Below, piece by piece: positions 39,978-47,802 of a stretch of 64,000 nucleotides of DNA (position 1 is its first letter; the number at the start of each line of letters is the position of its first letter). Below the pieces are notes generated by a model that was not told the origin of the DNA, searched no databases, and saw only the letters and a list, made by a program, of their open reading frames with translations. Source of the DNA: Paractinoplanes brasiliensis. GTDB lineage: Bacteria; Actinomycetota; Actinomycetes; Mycobacteriales; Micromonosporaceae. A program made the translations under genes and the position numbers. The stretch is from positions 682,001 through 746,000 of the forward strand of contig NZ_SNWR01000002.1 in the NCBI RefSeq assembly GCF_004362215.1, written 5' to 3'.

Positions 39978-41232
39978 TGCTCTTCACGTGGGAGTAGTGG
40001 TTGAGCGCCTCGATGCCCTTCTCCCGCCCGTACCCGCTGGCCTTGTGCCCGCCGAACGGCATCTGCACCGACTGCGTCGACCACGAGTTGATGTAGACCT
40101 GACCGGCTTCGATCGCCCCGGCGACCCGGAACGCGCGCGACATGTCGGCCGTGAACACCCCGCCGACCAGCCCGTAGTCGCTGTCGTTGGCCAGCGCCAC
40201 CGCTTCGGCCTCGGTGTCGAACGGGATCACCGCCAGCACCGGGCCGAAGATCTCCTCCCGGGCGATCGTCATGTCGTTGGTGACCCCGGTGTAAACCGTC
40301 GGGGGGACGTGCCGTCCCTCGCCCACGGCGCCGCCGATGACCGCCCGGGCGCCCTCGGCCTCGGCCACCGTCAGGTAGTGCCGTACGGTCTCGAACTGCT
40401 TCTCCGTGATCATCGGTCCGACCGTGACGGCGGAGGCGGCCGCGGCGACCAGCGCGACGAACTCGTCGTGGATGGGCCGTTCGACCAGCAGCCGGGTGCC
40501 CGACGAGCAGACCTGTCCGGCGTTGGTGGTGAACGCCCGTACGGCCTCGGACGCCGCGCGCGTCAGGTCGGCGTCGGCGAACACGATGGTGGCCGACTTG
40601 CCGCCCAGTTCGAGGGTGAGCGGCAGGATGCGTTCCGCGGCGATCCGCCCGATGCTCTGCCCGACCGGCACCGACCCGGTGAACGCCACCTTGCGGACCA
40701 GCGGGTGCTCGACGATCGCCGTGCCCACGGTCGCCCCGGGCCCGACGACAACGGTGAGCACACCCGGCGGCAGCCCCTCCTCGTCAGCGATCCGCGCCAG
40801 CTCCACGGTCGTGCCCGAGGTGACCTCGGCGGGTTTGACGACCACGACGTTGCCCGCGGCCAGGGCGGGGGCGACCGCGCGGGCGGCCTGGTTGAGCGGC
40901 AGATTCCACGGGGTGATGACCCCGACCACCCCGTACGGCTCCCGGACCGTGTACACGTGCAGGTCGGGCCGCACGTCGAGGACGTCGCCGGACGGCAGGT
41001 GCACCAGCGAGGCGTAGAACTCGAAGTACTCCGCGGCGCCGCGGATCTCTGCCTCGGCCAGCGCGGCCGGCTTGCCTGTCTCGGCGCACTCGAGCCGGGT
41101 CAGCTCCTCGAGTTCGGCGACCATCCGGCGGGCGATCGCCATCAGCGCCCGCCCCCGGTCGAAGGCGGCCAGCCGGCGCCAGCCCGGTGCGGCCGCCGCG
41201 GCGGTTCTGACAGCGAGGTCGACATCTTCCAC
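39961..41232 (-). CDS. Aldehyde dehydrogenase, N-terminally short
   Basis: A 423-residue NAD(P)-dependent aldehyde dehydrogenase. The NAD site (GVITPWNLPLNQAARAVAPAL), KVAFTGSVPVG, the general base Glu in LELGGKSATIV and the nucleophile Cys in NAGQVCSSGTRLLV are present, as are EEIFGPVLAVIPFD and MPFGGHKASGYGREKG. The normal first 50 or so residues are missing: the protein begins at the DVDLAVRTAAAAAPGW helix. GTG 41232 has GGAGG six bases upstream, and the divergent promoter with GntR operator a lies immediately beyond. The short form therefore seems genuine. It should oxidise an aldehyde of the island's pathway to the acid. Confidence 0.87.
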   Translation of the reverse strand: MEDVDLAVRTAAAAAPGWRRLAAFDRGRALMAIARRMVAELEELTRLECAETGKPAALAEAEIRGAAEYFEFYASLVHLPSGDVLDVRPDLHVYTVREPYGVVGVITPWNLPLNQAARAVAPALAAGNVVVVKPAEVTSGTTVELARIADEEGLPPGVLTVVVGPGATVGTAIVEHPLVRKVAFTGSVPVGQSIGRIAAERILPLTLELGGKSATIVFADADLTRAASEAVRAFTTNAGQVCSSGTRLLVERPIHDEFVALVAAAASAVTVGPMITEKQFETVRHYLTVAEAEGARAVIGGAVGEGRHVPPTVYTGVTNDMTIAREEIFGPVLAVIPFDTEAEAVALANDSDYGLVGGVFTADMSRAFRVAGAIEAGQVYINSWSTQSVQMPFGGHKASGYGREKGIEALNHYSHVKSISVQL

Positions 41233-41255
41233 AGCGGCCCTCCGTACGACTAGAG

Positions 41256-41272
41256 TGTATGACTGTCATACA
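41256..41272. promoter_or_regulatory. GntR operator a, perfect palindrome
   Basis: TGTATGAC-T-GTCATACA, a perfect 8-bp inverted repeat around one base, lies between the divergent aldehyde dehydrogenase and SDR genes. TACAAT (41269-41274) at its right edge can serve as -10 for the SDR. It is the best copy of five related sites (41256, 51554, 54538, 55329 and 61907). Confidence 0.8.
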
Positions 41273-41290
41273 ATCATACGAAGGGGAGCC

Positions 41291-42022
41291 ATGGAACTCA
41301 GCGCGGTAGTGACGGGAGCCGCCCGGGGGATCGGGCGTGAAGTGGTGGAGCAGTTGAGTGCGGCGGGCTACCGGGTTGTCGCGGTCGACCTCTCGCCCGA
41401 GGTGAACGACCTGGCCAAGGCCGGCGCGGTTGTCCCGCTGGTGGCCGACGTGACCGCTCCCGGGACGCCGGCGGCCGCGATCGGGCGCGCGATCGACGAG
41501 TTCGGCCGCCTCGACCTCCTGGTCAACAACGCGGCCCGCTTCCTGCGCCGCCCGGTGCTGGAAACCACCGACGACGACTTCGACGCCCTGTTCGCCACCA
41601 ACGTGCGCCCGGCGTTCCGCTTCGCCCGCGCCGCCCTGCCCCACCTGGCCGAGACCCGCGGCAGCATCGTCAACACGGCCTCGATCTCGGGGCTGGTCGG
41701 CATCGCCAATCAGAGTGTGTACGCGATGACCAAGGGCGCCGTCGTGCAGCTCACCCGGCAGCTCGCCGTGGAGTGGGCCGGCCGCGGGGTGCGGGTCAAC
41801 GCGGTCGCGCCCGGAGCTGTCGACACCGGGTTCATGGACGAGGCCCGTGCGGCCGACCCCGACCCGGCCGCCAGCCTGGCCGTGACCCTCGCGAACCACC
41901 CCATCGGGCGCATGTCGGCGCCCGGCGAGGTGGCCCGCGCGATCGTCTTCCTGGCCGCGCCGGAATCGGCCGGGATCACCGGCACGATCCTGAGCGTGGA
42001 CGGCGGCTACGTCGCCCGCTGA
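41291..42022 (+). CDS. Short-chain dehydrogenase/reductase
   Basis: A 243-residue classical SDR that interconverts an alcohol and a ketone with NAD(P). The cofactor loop is VVTGAARGIGREVVEQL. An acidic residue at the end of strand 2 (VVAVDLSPE) favours NAD. NNAARF, the catalytic Ser in NTASISGL and YAMTK complete the active site, and the C-terminus GTILSVDGGYVAR is typical. ATG 41291 has AAGGGGAG upstream. GntR operator a sits 18 bases before the start, so expression should be induced with the aldehyde dehydrogenase on the other side. Its end overlaps the convergent CMD gene by 16 bp. Confidence 0.92.
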   Translation: MELSAVVTGAARGIGREVVEQLSAAGYRVVAVDLSPEVNDLAKAGAVVPLVADVTAPGTPAAAIGRAIDEFGRLDLLVNNAARFLRRPVLETTDDDFDALFATNVRPAFRFARAALPHLAETRGSIVNTASISGLVGIANQSVYAMTKGAVVQLTRQLAVEWAGRGVRVNAVAPGAVDTGFMDEARAADPDPAASLAVTLANHPIGRMSAPGEVARAIVFLAAPESAGITGTILSVDGGYVAR

Positions 42023-42765
42023 GAGATCTCCTCGAGCAGGATCGGGGCGGCCGCGGTCACCCCGTGAATGCCGAGGACCGACGCGATCTCCATGACCTCC
42101 AGGATCTCGCGGGGCGTGGCGCCGTACCCGATCGCGTTCTCGATGTGCAGCTTGAGTCCCTTGACGTACAGGTGGGTGGCCGCGGTGTCGAACGCGATGT
42201 AGACGAACTCCTTGACCTTCGGCTCCAGCGTGCCCGTGCGCCACGGCACCGACGAGAACTCGGTGTACGCCTCGAACATGTCCGGGTCCAGCTCCAGCAT
42301 CTCGTCCCAGAACGCGTGCCAGTACCCCCGGGTCTTGGTGAAGTCGGCCTTGAGCTGCTCCTGCCGTTCGTCCAGCGGCGCCGGCCCGTCCCGCAGGCCC
42401 TTCTCCTCGAGCACCTCGACCAGGATCGGCACGCCGATGTTCATGGCGTGGATGCCCAGGGTCGCCGACAGCTCCAGCACCTCCATGATCTCTTCGGGGG
42501 TCGCGCCGAGGGCCAGGGCGGCCCGGATGTGCTGGCGGACGCCCGGCAGGTACATGTGGGTGGCGTTCGCATCGATCGCAATGTAGATGAACTCCTTCAC
42601 CTTGGGATCGAGCACACCCGAGCGCCACGGCACGGCCGAGAAGTTCAGGTACGCCCGCAGGAACTCGGGGTCGAGCCGCAGCACGCCTTCCCAGGTGTCG
42701 CTCCACGTCCCCCGTACGCGGATGAACTCGTTCTTGATCTCTTCCTGCCGGGCGGTCAGCGTCAT
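42007..42765 (-). CDS. Tandem carboxymuconolactone decarboxylase-like (AhpD fold) protein
   Basis: A 252-residue protein with two CMD domains in line (residues about 10-115 and 130-245), each with the pattern VPWRxGxLxPKVKEF and LGATPEEIMEVLEL. The Cys residues of peroxidase-type AhpD proteins (CxxC) are absent from both halves (NATHMYLPGVRQHI and AATHLYVKGLKLHI), so thiol peroxidase activity is unlikely. A lyase, isomerase or decarboxylase role is more plausible. It is the last gene of the nine-gene operon 50560-42007, and its ATG overlaps the stop of the dehydrogenase gene (ATGA). Substrate unknown. Confidence 0.85.
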   Translation of the reverse strand: MTLTARQEEIKNEFIRVRGTWSDTWEGVLRLDPEFLRAYLNFSAVPWRSGVLDPKVKEFIYIAIDANATHMYLPGVRQHIRAALALGATPEEIMEVLELSATLGIHAMNIGVPILVEVLEEKGLRDGPAPLDERQEQLKADFTKTRGYWHAFWDEMLELDPDMFEAYTEFSSVPWRTGTLEPKVKEFVYIAFDTAATHLYVKGLKLHIENAIGYGATPREILEVMEIASVLGIHGVTAAAPILLEEISQRAT

Positions 42766-43610
42766 CGCGGCAGCTCCTCTCGCAGCCAGTTGACGATCTC
42801 GGTGTGGTCGGCGGTGGCCGGCAGGACGGAGGCGGCCCGCTCCCAGAACGAGACGGCGGCCTCCCCGAGCGGATCCGGCGTGCCCACCTGCGCGGCCAGC
42901 CCGACCGCGATACGCATGTCCTTGAGCATCAGCCGCAGCCCGAAACCCGAATCGAACGTCCCGGGAAGCACGAAGCTGGGCCACTTGTTCTCGGTCGAGC
43001 CGCTGCGCCCGCTGGAGCCGTTGAAGATCTCCAGCATGGTGGCCGGGTCGAGCCCGAAACGCTCGCCGGCCAGCATCGCCTCGCTCGTCACCAGCAGGTG
43101 GGTTGCCGACATCAGGTTGTTCAGGGCCTTCACGGCGTGCCCGCTGCCCACGTCACCGGCCCGCGTGGTGGTGCCGAGGCAGGCCAGGATCGGTTCCACG
43201 AGCGCGAGATCGCCGGGCGCGCCCCCGGTCATGATCGTCAGTTTCCCCGTACGGGCCCTGGCGACCCCGCCCGACACCGGCGCGTCGACCAGCGTGATCC
43301 CGCGCCCGGCCAGCTCCTCGGCGAGGGCCCGGGTACGCAGCGGCTCCGACGAGCTCATGTCGACGACGGTCGTGCCCGGCCCCACCGTCATCGAGCGGAC
43401 TGTCGCCTCGACGATGTCCGAGTCCGGCAGCATCAGGATGACCACGCCGGCGTCGCGCACGGCGTCGTCCAGGCTCTCCACCGACCACGCCACTGCCGCG
43501 CGGGCCTCGGCGGAGACGTCATAACCCCGTACGGGGAAACCGCCCTGGACCAACAGCGACGACATCGGACCGCCCATGTTGCCGAGGCCGACGAACCCGA
43601 TCGTCGTCAT
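42762..43610 (-). CDS. Beta-hydroxyacid dehydrogenase (3-hydroxyisobutyrate dehydrogenase-like), copy 1
   Basis: A 282-residue NAD(P)-dependent dehydrogenase. The Rossmann loop IGFVGLGNMGGPMSSLLVQGG opens the protein. The substrate-binding DAPVSGGVARARTGKLTIM and catalytic Lys in GSGHAVKALNNLMSA define the family. The C-terminal helical domain has the usual LMLKDMRIAVGLA. The family oxidises 3-hydroxyisobutyrate, tartronate semialdehyde or similar acids. Four-base overlaps join it to the cupin before and the CMD gene after. A second member of the family lies two genes upstream. The pair may handle two hydroxyacids or both stereoisomers. Confidence 0.9.
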   Translation of the reverse strand: MTTIGFVGLGNMGGPMSSLLVQGGFPVRGYDVSAEARAAVAWSVESLDDAVRDAGVVILMLPDSDIVEATVRSMTVGPGTTVVDMSSSEPLRTRALAEELAGRGITLVDAPVSGGVARARTGKLTIMTGGAPGDLALVEPILACLGTTTRAGDVGSGHAVKALNNLMSATHLLVTSEAMLAGERFGLDPATMLEIFNGSSGRSGSTENKWPSFVLPGTFDSGFGLRLMLKDMRIAVGLAAQVGTPDPLGEAAVSFWERAASVLPATADHTEIVNWLREELPR

Positions 43611-43963
43611 GCGACCTCCTCGGCCCAGCGGGTGACGCCCAGCGAGATCGCCAGGTGGGTCATCACGGAGTCGGGGGCGGCGCCGTGCCAGTGCCGTTCC
43701 CCGGCGGGCACCCACACGATGTCACCGGCCCGGATGATCTGCGGCTCGCCGCCGTCCGAGCAGACCAGGCCGCGGCCGGTCACGACGTGCAGGATCTGCC
43801 CGCGCTCGTGCTCGTGCCAGAACGTGCGGGCGCCCGGCGCGAAGGTCACCGACGCGATCGTGGCGTCGTCGGTGGTGGGCAGCACCGGTTCGAACCACAC
43901 CTGCCCGGTCACGGTGGTGCGCTGGTCGACCGGCCCGCGCTCGGACGTGCGGACGATCCTCAT
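43607..43963 (-). CDS. Single-domain cupin
   Basis: A 118-residue beta-barrel protein. The metal motif FWHEHERGQILHVVTGRG and the second motif GDIVWVPAGERHWHGAAPD supply the His/Glu ligands of a functional cupin. Such small cupins in catabolic operons act as isomerases, dioxygenases or lyases on ring-opened intermediates. The start MRIVRTSERGPVD overlaps the stop of the dehydrogenase upstream, and its own stop overlaps the next ATG, so it is embedded in tight translational coupling between the two hydroxyacid dehydrogenases. Reaction not determinable. Confidence 0.87.
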   Translation of the reverse strand: MRIVRTSERGPVDQRTTVTGQVWFEPVLPTTDDATIASVTFAPGARTFWHEHERGQILHVVTGRGLVCSDGGEPQIIRAGDIVWVPAGERHWHGAAPDSVMTHLAISLGVTRWAEEVA

Positions 43964-44853
43964 GAGTGCTCCTTGTCGGCAGGGGTGTGCAGCCGGACGC
44001 CGCCGGACAGGTCCCCGATCGCGTCGACCACGGTGTTGCTGATCTCGTCGGCGTAACCGAGCGCGCGAGCGGTTCCGAAGCTGGCCACGGGCCCGGCCGA
44101 GTTGAGGCTGGCCACCCCGAGCCGGGCCGCCAGCTCGACGTACAGGTTGACGTCCTTGAGCATCAACGTGTTGGTGAGCCCGCCCTTGAGGTAGTCCCCG
44201 TGGATGATCTTGGGGAAGCGGTTGAGGGTGGCGAAGTTGACGCCGGAACTCGCGTTGAGCACGGCCAGCAGAGTCTCCAGGTCGAGCCCGGCCTTCTTGC
44301 CCGCCACCATCACCTCGGCCGTGGCCGACAACGCGATCGCGTTGAGGAAGTTGTTGAGCAGCTTCACCGTGTGCCCGGCGCCGCTGGGCCCGCAGTGGAA
44401 GATGTGCGCCGAGAACAGGTCGAGCACCGGCCGCGCCCGATCGAGCACGTCGGCGTCGCCGCCCACCATCAGGGTCAGCGCGCCGTTCTCGGCCGCTGCC
44501 GCGCCGCCGGAGATGCCCGCGTCGAGATAGGCGGCGCCGCGGGCAGCGAGCAAACCGTGCAGCCGTACGGTCGAGTCAGGCGCGGCGGTGGACAGGTCGA
44601 CCACGAGCAGGCCGGCCCGCGCGTGCGGGAGCAGTTCCTGCATCACGGCCTCGACGACGCGGCTGTCCGGCAGCGACAGCAGCACGATGTCACTGCCGTC
44701 GGCAACCGCACCCACCGACGCGGCGGGCTTGGCGCCGGCCGCGGCGACGTTCTCCGCGCGGACGTCGTAGCCGAGTACTTCGTGCCCGCCCCGCACGACG
44801 CAGGCGGCCATCCGCCCGCCCATGTTGCCCAGCCCCACAAAGCCGACCCTCAT
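43960..44853 (-). CDS. Beta-hydroxyacid dehydrogenase (3-hydroxyisobutyrate dehydrogenase-like), copy 2
   Basis: A 297-residue paralogue of the enzyme at 42762. It has VGFVGLGNMGGRMAACVVRGG for NAD(P), LDAGISGGAAAAENGALTLM for substrate and GAGHTVKLLNNFLNA with the catalytic Lys. LMLKDVNLYVELAARLGV follows. The two copies differ widely outside these motifs, so they probably use different substrates. The ATG overlaps the last base of the MBL hydrolase stop (TGATG). Position in the operon: sixth of nine genes. Confidence 0.9.
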   Translation of the reverse strand: MRVGFVGLGNMGGRMAACVVRGGHEVLGYDVRAENVAAAGAKPAASVGAVADGSDIVLLSLPDSRVVEAVMQELLPHARAGLLVVDLSTAAPDSTVRLHGLLAARGAAYLDAGISGGAAAAENGALTLMVGGDADVLDRARPVLDLFSAHIFHCGPSGAGHTVKLLNNFLNAIALSATAEVMVAGKKAGLDLETLLAVLNASSGVNFATLNRFPKIIHGDYLKGGLTNTLMLKDVNLYVELAARLGVASLNSAGPVASFGTARALGYADEISNTVVDAIGDLSGGVRLHTPADKEHS

Positions 44854-45797
44854 CAGAACTCCCCCCGCCCCGTCGCCCCACGCCCCACGGACGTCGCAGG
44901 CTTGGTGAGCGACGCGGGTCCTGTGGACGACACGGAGCTTGTGGACGACACGGAGCTTGTGGATGACGCGCGGCCTGTGGACGACACGGGGCCTGTGGAT
45001 GACGCGCGGCCTGTGGAGGAGGAGTGGGCGAGGCCGATGGTGGCGGCCAAGCCGGCCAGCTCGCCGCCGACGGGGGTGAAACGGCCGAGCGTGTCCGGGT
45101 CGTGGCCCGCGACGATGTGGTCCGCTCTCAGCGCGCGGATCCGGTCGAAGCCGGCGTACATGTCTATGAGGTTGGCGACCTGGGTGAAGGGCATGTTGCG
45201 GTCCAGTTCCTCGTAGTAGTGCACGGCGTCCGAGGCGAGCAGCACCGTCCCGGCCGTCGTGGGCACGATGACGACGCTCTGACCCGGGGTGTGCCCGCCG
45301 AGCCGCATCACCCGCACGCCCGGCGCCACCTCGGTCTCGTCGTCGAAGATCTGCAAGCGGGCCCGGCGCAGGTAGTCGATCTCCGCGTCCTCGACCGAGT
45401 GGTGCACGAGGGTTCGCGACGCGTACGGGCCGGTCCAGAAGTCGTACTCGGCGGCCGCGATGATCACCGGCGAGCGGGGGAACAGGTCGAGGTTGCCGAT
45501 GTGGTCGTAGTGCGCGTGGGTCACGACGACCGGCGGCCCGGCGTCCCGGTCGACACCGAGCGCGTCGAGCGCGTCCACGGGCCGGATCAGCGTGGTCCGC
45601 TTGCGGCCGGCCCCGCCCGCGGCCGAGAACCCGGTGTCCACCACGATCGTGTGCTCGGCGTTGCGGACCACCCAGAAGAAGTAGTCCATGCCGATCGGGC
45701 CGTCCGGCTCGCCGTACAGGTGGTGGTTGAGAAAGACGTCGCTGCGCACGGTCCGGCGGGTGCCGTACTTGACGATCGTCACCTGATAGCGGCTCAC
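44853..45797 (-). CDS. MBL-fold hydrolase, lactonase-like, with repeat-encoded tail
   Basis: A 314-residue metallo-beta-lactamase-fold enzyme. The zinc site is complete: THAHYDHIG (HxHxDH), His in RLGGHTPGQS, Asp in LLASDAVHYY and His in IVAGHDPDT. Its layout, without extra domains, matches AHL-lactonase-like hydrolases, so opening of a lactone or cyclic ester is the best guess. The last 50 residues are a low-complexity Ser/Thr/Gly/Ala tail made by an 18-bp repeat and are not part of the fold. GTG 45797 overlaps the DUF6282-type gene stop (GTGA). A related enzyme is at 59562. Confidence 0.88.
   Translation of the reverse strand: MSRYQVTIVKYGTRRTVRSDVFLNHHLYGEPDGPIGMDYFFWVVRNAEHTIVVDTGFSAAGGAGRKRTTLIRPVDALDALGVDRDAGPPVVVTHAHYDHIGNLDLFPRSPVIIAAAEYDFWTGPYASRTLVHHSVEDAEIDYLRRARLQIFDDETEVAPGVRVMRLGGHTPGQSVVIVPTTAGTVLLASDAVHYYEELDRNMPFTQVANLIDMYAGFDRIRALRADHIVAGHDPDTLGRFTPVGGELAGLAATIGLAHSSSTGRASSTGPVSSTGRASSTSSVSSTSSVSSTGPASLTKPATSVGRGATGRGEF
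44905..45012. repeat. 18-bp in-frame tandem repeat encoding the C-terminal tail of the MBL hydrolase
   Basis: Units of GTGGACGACACGGAGCTT start at 44923, 44941, 44959, 44977 and 44995, with a degenerate copy at 44905, an exact 18-bp period. On the gene strand they encode steps of SSTGPA, SSTGRA or SSTSSV. The array extends the protein after the last fold element and stops a few codons before the stop codon. Confidence 0.92.
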
Positions 45798-46726
45798 GGC
45801 GCCAGCAGCTGCCCGGCCGTCGTGCCGACCAGACGGCGGATGTCGTCCTCGCCGATGCCCGCGTCGAGCAGCCCGCGCACGGCCCGGCGGAACAGCGTCA
45901 CCGGCAGCGGGTTGTTCTTCTGCCCCGAGTCCGACGACAGCACGGTCCGCTCGACGCCGACCTCCTTGATGAAGGTGAGCAGCTCGTCGAGGTCGCGCCG
46001 GCGTTCCTCGCGGCCGAAGTACATGACCACGCAGTGCTCGATGGTCACGCCCTTGCGGGCCCACGCGACTGCCTGCTCGATCGACGCGCCCACCACGAAG
46101 ATCGGGTGGTTGACCACGATCCGGCTCACCCCGGCCTCGAGCGCGGCGCCGATCAGCGCGTCGGACTCCTCGACGCCGAGGTGCCCGCAGGTCAGCACGG
46201 CCTGCTCGGCGGCGATCACGTCGAGGATGTCGCGCACCTCGGGCAGCACGGCGCCGGTGTCGTCGAGGATCGTGATGATCTCGTTGGGCCGCAGGTCGAC
46301 CTCGGGGGTCGGGAAGCCGGTGTCGTGGTGCTCGTGGTGCTTGACGTGGGCGGTGGAGGACAGCGTCGGGAACCACACCATCCGCCCGCCCATGCGCAGG
46401 GCCAGTTCCACCGCGTACGGGTTGAGGCCGCCCACGGTCCGGTTGAGCGCGACCCCGCCGTAGACCTCGGTCGTCACGTCGGCCAGCCCGGCCGAGCGCA
46501 GCGCCAGGATGTCGGTGACCATGCTGTGGTGGTGCGACTTGGCCACGATGGCCCGGTAGCCGTACGCCGCGGCGTCGCGGGCCGCGTCCAGGATGCTCAT
46601 GCGCCGCGGGAACGGGCTGGGCCCGGGGTGCTGGTGCAGGTCGACCGCCCCCACCAGCAGGCTGTCGGCCTGCTCGTCGGGCTGCCGGTCTTCGTTCTCG
46701 GTGGTGAAGCCGTACTCGAATTCCAT
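45794..46726 (-). CDS. DUF6282-type metal-dependent hydrolase (amidohydrolase-like barrel), copy 1
   Basis: A 310-residue TIM-barrel protein. The metal motif AVDLHQHPGPSPFPR (DxHxH) is followed by IVAKSHHHSMVTD, LTCGHLGVEE, VNHPIFV and the final acid in VLSSDSGQK, the spacing of amidohydrolase-type metal sites. Proteins of this sort (often named DUF6282 family) have no assigned reaction; hydrolysis of an amide, lactone or cyclic intermediate is plausible. It lies eight bases after the transporter ATPase and overlaps the MBL hydrolase gene. A second, divergent copy at 60930 controls the same island end, suggesting an important pathway step. Confidence 0.75.
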   Translation of the reverse strand: MEFEYGFTTENEDRQPDEQADSLLVGAVDLHQHPGPSPFPRRMSILDAARDAAAYGYRAIVAKSHHHSMVTDILALRSAGLADVTTEVYGGVALNRTVGGLNPYAVELALRMGGRMVWFPTLSSTAHVKHHEHHDTGFPTPEVDLRPNEIITILDDTGAVLPEVRDILDVIAAEQAVLTCGHLGVEESDALIGAALEAGVSRIVVNHPIFVVGASIEQAVAWARKGVTIEHCVVMYFGREERRRDLDELLTFIKEVGVERTVLSSDSGQKNNPLPVTLFRRAVRGLLDAGIGEDDIRRLVGTTAGQLLAP

Positions 46727-46734
46727 CGTGTTCC

Positions 46735-47802
46735 TCACTCGCTCACCAGGACCTGGTCTTCGGGCCGCCAGTGGGCGACGACCCGGGCGCCCGGGGCGAT
46801 CGCCGCCGGGGCGCCGACGGGCAGCACCGAACAGCCGGCCGAGTCGTCGGCGTAGGCCAGCTCGATGCGGTAGTACGTGCCGTAGAAGGAGACGTCGGTG
46901 ACCGTGGCCGGAGCGACGTTGCTCCCGGCGGGCACCGACGTCTCGTCGAGGGCGACCCGCAGACGCTCGGGCCGCACGATCAGGGCCTTGTCCCCGGCCC
47001 GGCTGCCGGCCTCGACCGCCCACTTGCGGTCGTGCCATTCCCAGACGTCGGACTCGGGCCGGTAGCGGCCCGCGAAAACGTTCGACTCGCCCAGGAAGCG
47101 GGCCACGAACTGGGTCGTGGGCCGGTGGTAGAGCTCGGTCGGCGTGCCCACGGCGACGATCCGGCCGTTGTCGAAGATCGCAATCCGGTCGGACAGCGTC
47201 ATCGCCTCGTCCTGGTCGTGCGTGACGAAGACGAACGTGAGGCCGAGCTCGTCGTGCAGGCGCTTGATCTCGCGCTGCAACGACTGGCGCAGCTTGCGGT
47301 CCAGCGCGCTCAGCGGCTCGTCGAGCAGCAGCAGGTTGGGCGAGAAGACGACCGCACGGGCCAGTGCCACCCGCTGCTGCTGACCGCCGGAGAGCTCGTG
47401 CGGGCGGCGCTCGCCCATGCCGCCGAGGTCGACCAGCTCGAGGGCGTCGGTGACTCGCTTGGCCGTCTCGGCCGCGGGCACCTTGCGCTCGCGCAGCGGG
47501 AAAGCCACGTTCTGCGCCACGGTGAGGTGCGGGAACAGGGCGTAGTTCTGGAACACCATGCCGAAGTTGCGCTTGTGGGCCGGTGTCCGCGAGATGTCCT
47601 TGCCGTTGAGCTCGATGCGTCCCGAGGTCGGCTCGGTGAAGCCCACGATCATGTTGAGCGTCGTGGTCTTGCCGGAACCGCTGGGACCGAGCAACGTCAG
47701 GAACTCGCCCGGCTGGATCTTGAGGTCGATGTGGTCGACCGCGGGCGTGCCGGAGCCGTACTGCTTGGTCAGGTCGGCCAGTTGAACCCGGGCGCCTGTC
47801 AT
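46735..47802 (-). CDS. ABC transporter ATPase, PotA-like
   Basis: A 355-residue import ATPase of the polyamine/iron (CUT-1-related) class. It has Walker A GPSGSGKTT, Q-loop FQNYALFPHLTV, signature LSGGQQQRVALARA, Walker B LLLLDEPLSALD and switch THDQDEAM. After residue 240 comes a TOBE domain (ALIVRPERLRVALDE ... FYGTYYRIELAYAD), as in PotA and FbpC. It couples to the fused permease next to it, with which it overlaps by four bases. The transporter most likely imports the substrate of the surrounding catabolic genes; polyamine or spermidine is only the family's name-giving substrate. Confidence 0.92.
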   Translation of the reverse strand: MTGARVQLADLTKQYGSGTPAVDHIDLKIQPGEFLTLLGPSGSGKTTTLNMIVGFTEPTSGRIELNGKDISRTPAHKRNFGMVFQNYALFPHLTVAQNVAFPLRERKVPAAETAKRVTDALELVDLGGMGERRPHELSGGQQQRVALARAVVFSPNLLLLDEPLSALDRKLRQSLQREIKRLHDELGLTFVFVTHDQDEAMTLSDRIAIFDNGRIVAVGTPTELYHRPTTQFVARFLGESNVFAGRYRPESDVWEWHDRKWAVEAGSRAGDKALIVRPERLRVALDETSVPAGSNVAPATVTDVSFYGTYYRIELAYADDSAGCSVLPVGAPAAIAPGARVVAHWRPEDQVLVSE

